Assembly: GCA_965153455.1 (NCBI GenBank)
Contig: OZ234494.1
Coordinates: 9,114,001-9,178,000 of the forward strand
DNA from: Sphagnum compactum
Taxonomy: Eukaryota > Bryophyta > Sphagnopsida > Sphagnales
Length of the DNA: 64,000 nucleotides
Reading direction: 5' to 3'
Under the pieces are notes generated by a model. That model saw only the letters and a program-made list of their open reading frames with translations, was not told where the DNA came from and searched no databases. The position numbers and the translations under genes were made by a program. The first letter of the stretch is position 1. Every line of letters starts with the position of its first letter. Below, piece after piece: positions 59,594 to 64,000 of the stretch.

Positions 59594-59727
59594 AGCACCC
59601 CCGAGTCAAGCTCATTGACAAAGGGCCAACAAGAGTTTCACCTACACACCACTAAGTTTCAGCACCCCCAAGTCCAACTCATTGACAAAGGGTTAGCAAG
59701 AGTTTCACCTTCACACCACTGAGTTTG
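59594..59727. repeat. Tandem duplication, 67-bp period
   Basis: AGCACCCCCGAGTC, CTCATTGACAAAGGG, CAAGAGTTTCACC and ACACCACT occur in the same order at 59594-59660 and 59661-59727, with few differences. Confidence 0.85.
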
Positions 59728-62006
59728 AAACTAGGACCTTTTGTGATCCTAGAGTCCCAAAAGGAGCTATATTAGTGAGCCACCACCCCTAGGGTTTGCA
59801 ACTTTGGTTTTTACCACACTAATGTTGTGGTTATTTGCAAAAGGCCAACCTTGCTCGTCAACATTACAACATATTTGCAAGTAAGTCTCTAAAGATAACC
59901 TAACAAGGAGGAGCTCATCTTGTAATGACTCTACCCTTTATGGCAAGTTCAAACTTCAAACGAAAAGCTTCCCTTACTTGATTTAGAATTCTCATCTAGA
60001 TGTATGCACTTCTAGGAAAGATGCCCATGAATCATATAATATGCACACATACTACTCCAAATGTCACTCACACATTGGATCAAGTTGAAACCAAAACTTT
60101 ATGCCGGATTCCTACACTAATGAGTAGTCTCTCTCATATGGAAAGAGCCAACAACAAATGCCAAAGCAAGCCTGCTAGTCAACGCAAGGCCTGCTTGCAA
60201 GTAAGGCTCTTTCAGTATATCCCAACAACAAAAAGCCAAAGCAACAAAAGAGTGAACTCTGTAATAAACAAGAACATGTCGGAAAAGCATTAAATGGAAT
60301 CAGCTGATTTCTTAATTCAAAGCCAACAGATGGATGTCAAGAAATGGGGCTTCTGAATTGGCATTGTGGGTGGTGAAAATGAATGAGAGAGAGAGAGAGA
60401 GGATGCGCAGAGAGGATCGCCATTGATTGATGATGAACCCACCACCGGCCCAGCCAGGAGCAGCGAGTCAGACAGATCAAATGCTGTGGCTTTTCAATCA
60501 TTTGGGAGATCGCACATAATTCCTTTGGCTTTGCATCCAGGAGCCTGGTTTGTTCTTTAGCAATATGCATTGCTAAAAAACCTTCAGTGCTTCCAGATTT
60601 TCCTGCACACAAAACAGTCATAATTACTTCTGTCAGGAGCTAATTGCTACTCTTACTACCTCCACTTATTATTAGCTTATCTGAAGATCTCACATCCTGT
60701 CTCAAAATCTCTTTATAGTCTTCCAAGGGGGAGATCCGATCTGGAAGTCTTCTGTGATTTTACTTGCTCTACAGTTAGGAGACCATAGCTCCATTCTTCA
60801 TCTTTGATCCTAAACCTTTAAAACTCTAAAACCCCAACCTTGAGCTAAGAATCATGAATTCTCAAGCACTTGATATGTCACATCACAGGTTCATTCAGCA
60901 GCTGATGGATATTTGTCGTGGTCATCGCCATCAAATGCCTTGGAAAAAGAACTGCCAAGAGATCCAGCCTGGGTCTGATGAGGAACAGGTAGCCTACTGG
61001 GTTTTGCATGTTAGGACTCATGGGTTAGGGCCAATGGTGTCAGCTCCAGATAGTAAAAATCAAGCTAGAATTGTAGAACAAGGATTGAAACTAGATTATT
61101 TTAAGAACTGGACCTGGAACCAGGTTCCTGGTTCTATTTATGTCTGCAACTGCAATTGAGATGTTTGGAAAAAAAAGAGAGACTAGAACCAGGGGGTAAC
61201 CGGAGGTTAACTGGCAATTAATCATCGAGTTGACGGTCAGTTCCAGTCCAGATTACCTAACACAGAACCAGAGCTGGAACTGGATTCTCAGTTTCAGTTA
61301 TGTGGGGGGAACCAAAACCATTCTAATTTGTTTTTTAGAATCAGAACTGGATTTTTTCATAAAAGTAAAGAACTGCCCAATACTCGTCTTATGTCTAATC
61401 CTTCCAACTCATGGCAAAGATATTCATTAGTTCTTCAAACCAAAAAACTGCAAAAATCAAATGAATTCTTCAACCTGAACTTGCGCACTTCGTTTTTAAA
61501 AATTGGATTCTGTTAAAAAAAAACACTCCTAATTCAAAACAAATCCTCATCAGTCTCCAAATTTTGTAGTCAAAACTTTTCTTCTCATGCAAAGGCAAGG
61601 TTAAATCCTTCAGTTTAAGGGCACAGTTGACAGTAGCCCTTCAAACTTAAGGCCTGTTGACAACCCTACACCTTAAAAGTTCTGGGAGCACCATCTTTCC
61701 TAGTCAAGGATTTTTTTTTGTCTCTTCCTGTTTAGGAGGTGTAAAGGCTTTCCTTGCTAAATTTGTCTCTCCTCTTGTGCTCCTCTCTTTCCTGCTTTGA
61801 TTGAGTAGATTCCTATCCACATTAAGATCTGGTGCGACAGATTATGTCATTTTCGTGACATAGTCTTCTGGTGATGATCATACACTTTAATAGCGTACAA
61901 AATCTCTCTGTCGAACATGAATTTCCAAAAATTTGTTGAATCTCCCACCCTGGACCTGATTGTCATGAAATCGCTTCGCCCTTGCCTATTATGTTGGGTA
62001 CATCAC
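59728..62006. other. Spacer, no supported gene
   Basis: Contains a GA run at 60386-60401 and several GGAACCAGGTTCC-like words at 61110-61300. A short ATG-initiated frame begins at 60854 (MNSQALDMSHHRFIQQLMDI) and could be a first exon (GTAGCC donor near 60989), but it matches no family I know and is left unannotated. Confidence 0.45.
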
Positions 62007-62009
62007 TTA

Positions 62010-62383
62010 GAGCATCTCTGGTGGTGCTCAGTATGTGATACTGCACAGTAAAATTGGATGAAGAAAAGTCAAATAATGCTGGCTTGGCTGAGGAAAATGG
62101 TTTTGGCTCAGCATAATTTCACTATTTGCTGTGGCTGGTAAATGGCACAGCACCATTGTGCACCTTCAGAAAAGAGTGTAATTAATATGATCTGACTGAT
62201 GCTCAGTGTTTCTGATTGGCTCATCATAATGATTGGTCCAGGTGGTTTGCTATTAGTAGTCCCCCACCTATTTGCTATCCTAGTTTCAGGTTTATGGGTG
62301 GGACTGCAAAAAAGTATATAACTAAACTTGGATGTGAAAAACATTTTTGCAGGGTCACATACTGAGCACCGCTGGAGATCCAC
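62010..62383. mobile_element. PIF/Harbinger-like MITE
   Basis: The left end GAGCATCTCTGGTGGTGCTC continues into AGTATGTGA. The right end is its imperfect reverse complement, with 16 bp identical (62023-62038 against 62355-62370). TTA flanks both sides (62007-62009 and 62384-62386), the usual target duplication of this superfamily. It is about 374 bp with no coding capacity. A second, partial copy is at 23585-23767. Confidence 0.78.
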
Positions 62384-62386
62384 TTA

Positions 62387-63278
62387 GCTCGCCCTAATGG
62401 GATCACCTGGCACCTTACCCACAAGAGCTTAACCATACCATAGTACATGATTGTCAATCAATTGGTTTGTCTCGAAGTTCTCCATGCACCACCCTTCTCA
62501 AGTTCTGCCTGCAAAGAGAACATGGGAGGTAAAGGGCGAGAGTGAAACCAACACCAGATAATGCACCATGCAAATTGGATGATGGTATGTAAACAGAAAA
62601 CTTTTTTCTTATTATGTTCTTGTACTGTAACTAACCACAGTGGTCACCTAATAACTATCCACAAAAAGCACATCCACCTACCTAGTAATCACCAAGTGTC
62701 TTGCCTACTTACATATATACATAGAAATACTTATATTAAAGTTATCGGTAAAGTCAGGAAACGACGACACCAGGACCCCTATTTGGTCACATAGGGGATG
62801 ATGAGATTTCAAAAAACAGGGGAAAAAAGGACACTGGGCTTCAACCAATCACTGCTGCTGCTATGTGTACTGTAACGATAAATGTTCTCGAGCCTCGTGC
62901 ATTTAATCTTGAGTCTGAGAATTTCATACCCTTATTTAGAAAAATTTCATGACTTTGCCGATAACAGACAGGAGGCAACGAAGCATCAAAATGAGGGACA
63001 CAACAACTTTATGAGACTTTATGGAATAACTCTATTACCTACTTACTTATCTAAGATACTAACCCAAGAGACTGCCTCCTAGTTAGGCCCATCCTTGCCA
63101 TTAGTGACACAAAACCATCAAGTCTCATCCCTGGCTGTTGTCACCCAGTATTCTCTGCGGCTCGCCGCAGGCTCGCCGCGCCCCCGGTGCTTTGGACACG
63201 TATCAGAGAGGCGCTTGTTTCCTTTGTCCGAATGCTACTTTTTTTAAGTTAATTCTTGAGCGCTTTCTCTTGCTAATG
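62387..63278. other. Spacer and 5' flank of the terminal ORF
   Basis: No gene is recognised. From about 63150 the sequence turns abruptly GC-rich (GGCTCGCCGCAGGCTCGCCG region), which marks the start of the domain containing the terminal ORF. Confidence 0.5.
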
Positions 63279-64000
63279 ATGGATCTATGCCCTGATGCTG
63301 CAGATCAACAGAACTCGAAGCTCAATGAGTTCGTTCTGGTCTCTAGGAGGATCAGGAAGGCGGGGCTTGGTACTCACGCTTCCTCTCCAACGGACAGAAA
63401 AAGCTCACCGACTGCCAACGGCTCTTTTGTTTTTGCATCGCCAGAGTATCGCGAAGCTCCTTCCAAGCTCATCTCCCCCTTCTCTGGGGATGCGATCGGC
63501 AAGGAAGGAAAAATCGCGAGCTCAGTTCAGGCGTTTTCGGTTGTTTCCCAGGATCTTTCGAGGCTCCAGCTGCAAGGCAAGGAGGCGCAAGCTTCCCCGG
63601 CCAGGAGCGATGGCGATGGCGAACCTCGAGGAGATCCTCTTCAACGGTCGGCTACGCCATTCGCGCCTCTGGAGGTCGCGACAAAAATCCGAGAGAGCAA
63701 ACCCGAAAGCTCGGGCGTTTTGCGCACCCATCAGGTACCTCCGAAAGGAGATTCTTCCCTTCCCCACAAGTCAGATTTTGCTTCTGTACCTGCAGGTCTC
63801 GGAAGAAGCTCGGAGGGCTCGGAGACTACCGCTGCCAGGCAAACGGAAAGGAACGACCTCTCCGCCGCCAGGGCAAAAGCTCCGAAAGCAAGGAACTCGC
63901 AACGGAAGAATTCGAGCAACTCAGTGATCACCCCCTTGCCCCACTCTCTGATCGTGCAGCCAGGCACCGGGACAGGTGCCGCCTCCCCCGAGGGGGAGGC
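63279..64000 (+). CDS. Unidentified GC-rich open frame, 3' end outside the window
   Basis: From ATG at 63279 (MDLCPDAADQQNSKLNEFVL) the frame stays open for 240 codons to the window edge, with no intron evident. It is much GC-richer than the preceding 13 kb. The peptide continues VSRRIRKAGLGTHASSPTDR and then becomes Ser/Pro/Lys/Arg/Gly-rich and disordered (FVFASPEYREAPSKLISPFS, KARNSQRKNSSNS). I recognise no domain. A competing frame, 63295-63927, closes with a stop and looks like a shadow. It could be the 5' part of a real gene or of a retroelement ORF1/gag. An in-frame A-T-rich leader is absent and the GC jump could signal an inserted element. Confidence that it is translated is moderate. 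Confidence 0.45.
   Translation, partial: MDLCPDAADQQNSKLNEFVLVSRRIRKAGLGTHASSPTDRKSSPTANGSFVFASPEYREAPSKLISPFSGDAIGKEGKIASSVQAFSVVSQDLSRLQLQGKEAQASPARSDGDGEPRGDPLQRSATPFAPLEVATKIRESKPESSGVLRTHQVPPKGDSSLPHKSDFASVPAGLGRSSEGSETTAARQTERNDLSAARAKAPKARNSQRKNSSNSVITPLPHSLIVQPGTGTGAASPEGE
63963..64000. repeat. Two adjacent GC-rich hairpins at the window edge
   Basis: GGCACC/GGTGCC with a 6-base loop (63963-63980) is followed directly by a perfect 9-bp-arm hairpin with a 2-base loop (63981-64000). Both lie inside the terminal open frame. Confidence 0.7.

Noticed and set aside
60854-61159. 101-codon open frame near 60.9 kb
   Set aside because: No recognisable family, no downstream exons, and repeated GGAACCAGG words inside the frame make coding doubtful.
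63295-63927. 210-codon frame closed by a stop
   Set aside because: It overlaps a longer frame from 63279 that stays open to the window edge. Its Arg-rich content is typical of an out-of-frame reading of GC-rich coding DNA. It is kept as an alternative only.
1-64000. tRNA, rRNA or organelle-DNA insertion
   Set aside because: I looked for B-box-like GGTTCGAATCC words and for rRNA or plastid-gene blocks and saw none convincing. A covariance-model scan would be needed to exclude a diverged tRNA.

Overview
This is nuclear DNA of a land plant. The evidence is plant-style GT-AG introns, plant-specific gene families (a SINE-type KASH protein, a cyanobacterial-type RlmN with a plastid-like leader, the acidic YLV-motif nuclear protein), many short Arabidopsis-type telomere motifs (TTTAGGG/CCCTAAA), and degraded Copia, hAT and MITE elements. 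The species cannot be fixed from the sequence. Short introns, few genes and long AT-rich spacers are compatible with a seed-free plant (moss or lycophyte type), but that is a weak inference.

Layout. (1) 29-1296 (+): last two exons of an acidic nuclear protein. (2) 1.3-6.6 kb: non-coding spacer with a decayed Copia gag on the minus strand. (3) 6615-17925 (-): a complete gene for the second-largest subunit of RNA polymerase I (NRPA2). I rebuilt 27 exons by splice sites and reading phase; they sum to 1193 codons plus stop. (4) 18487-22783 (+): a complete 11-exon gene for an RlmN-type radical-SAM rRNA methyltransferase (458 aa) with all five expected catalytic or cluster cysteines. These two genes are divergent, 561 bp apart, and share a spacer carrying a duplicated telo-box unit. 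(5) 22.8-31.6 kb: spacer with MITE, hAT and cytochrome P450 relics. (6) 31624-38615 (+): an unusual gene with an N-terminal C2-like domain split over several exons and one 2.8-kb exon coding a low-complexity Ser/Gln/His then Gly/Tyr-rich tail that ends in GVEY repeats. (7) 38.6-46.1 kb: AT-rich spacer with two Copia relics. (8) 46114-49992 (-): a complete SINE-type KASH protein (ARM-like N-terminus, C-terminal membrane segment, LVPT end). (9) 50-63.2 kb: a 36-bp tandem array, two MITEs, a minisatellite and long AT-rich stretches without recognisable genes. (10) 63279-64000 (+): a GC-rich open frame that runs off the window.

How the genes relate: NRPA2 makes the rRNA precursor in the nucleolus, and RlmN-type enzymes methylate A2503-type positions in 23S rRNA, here probably in the plastid. 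The divergent pair therefore joins two ribosome-supply genes across a spacer with telo-box motifs, a motif known from promoters of plant translation genes. The other genes look functionally unrelated. No rRNA, tRNA or CRISPR was found. The least explained items are the C2/GVEY-repeat gene and the GC-rich terminal ORF.
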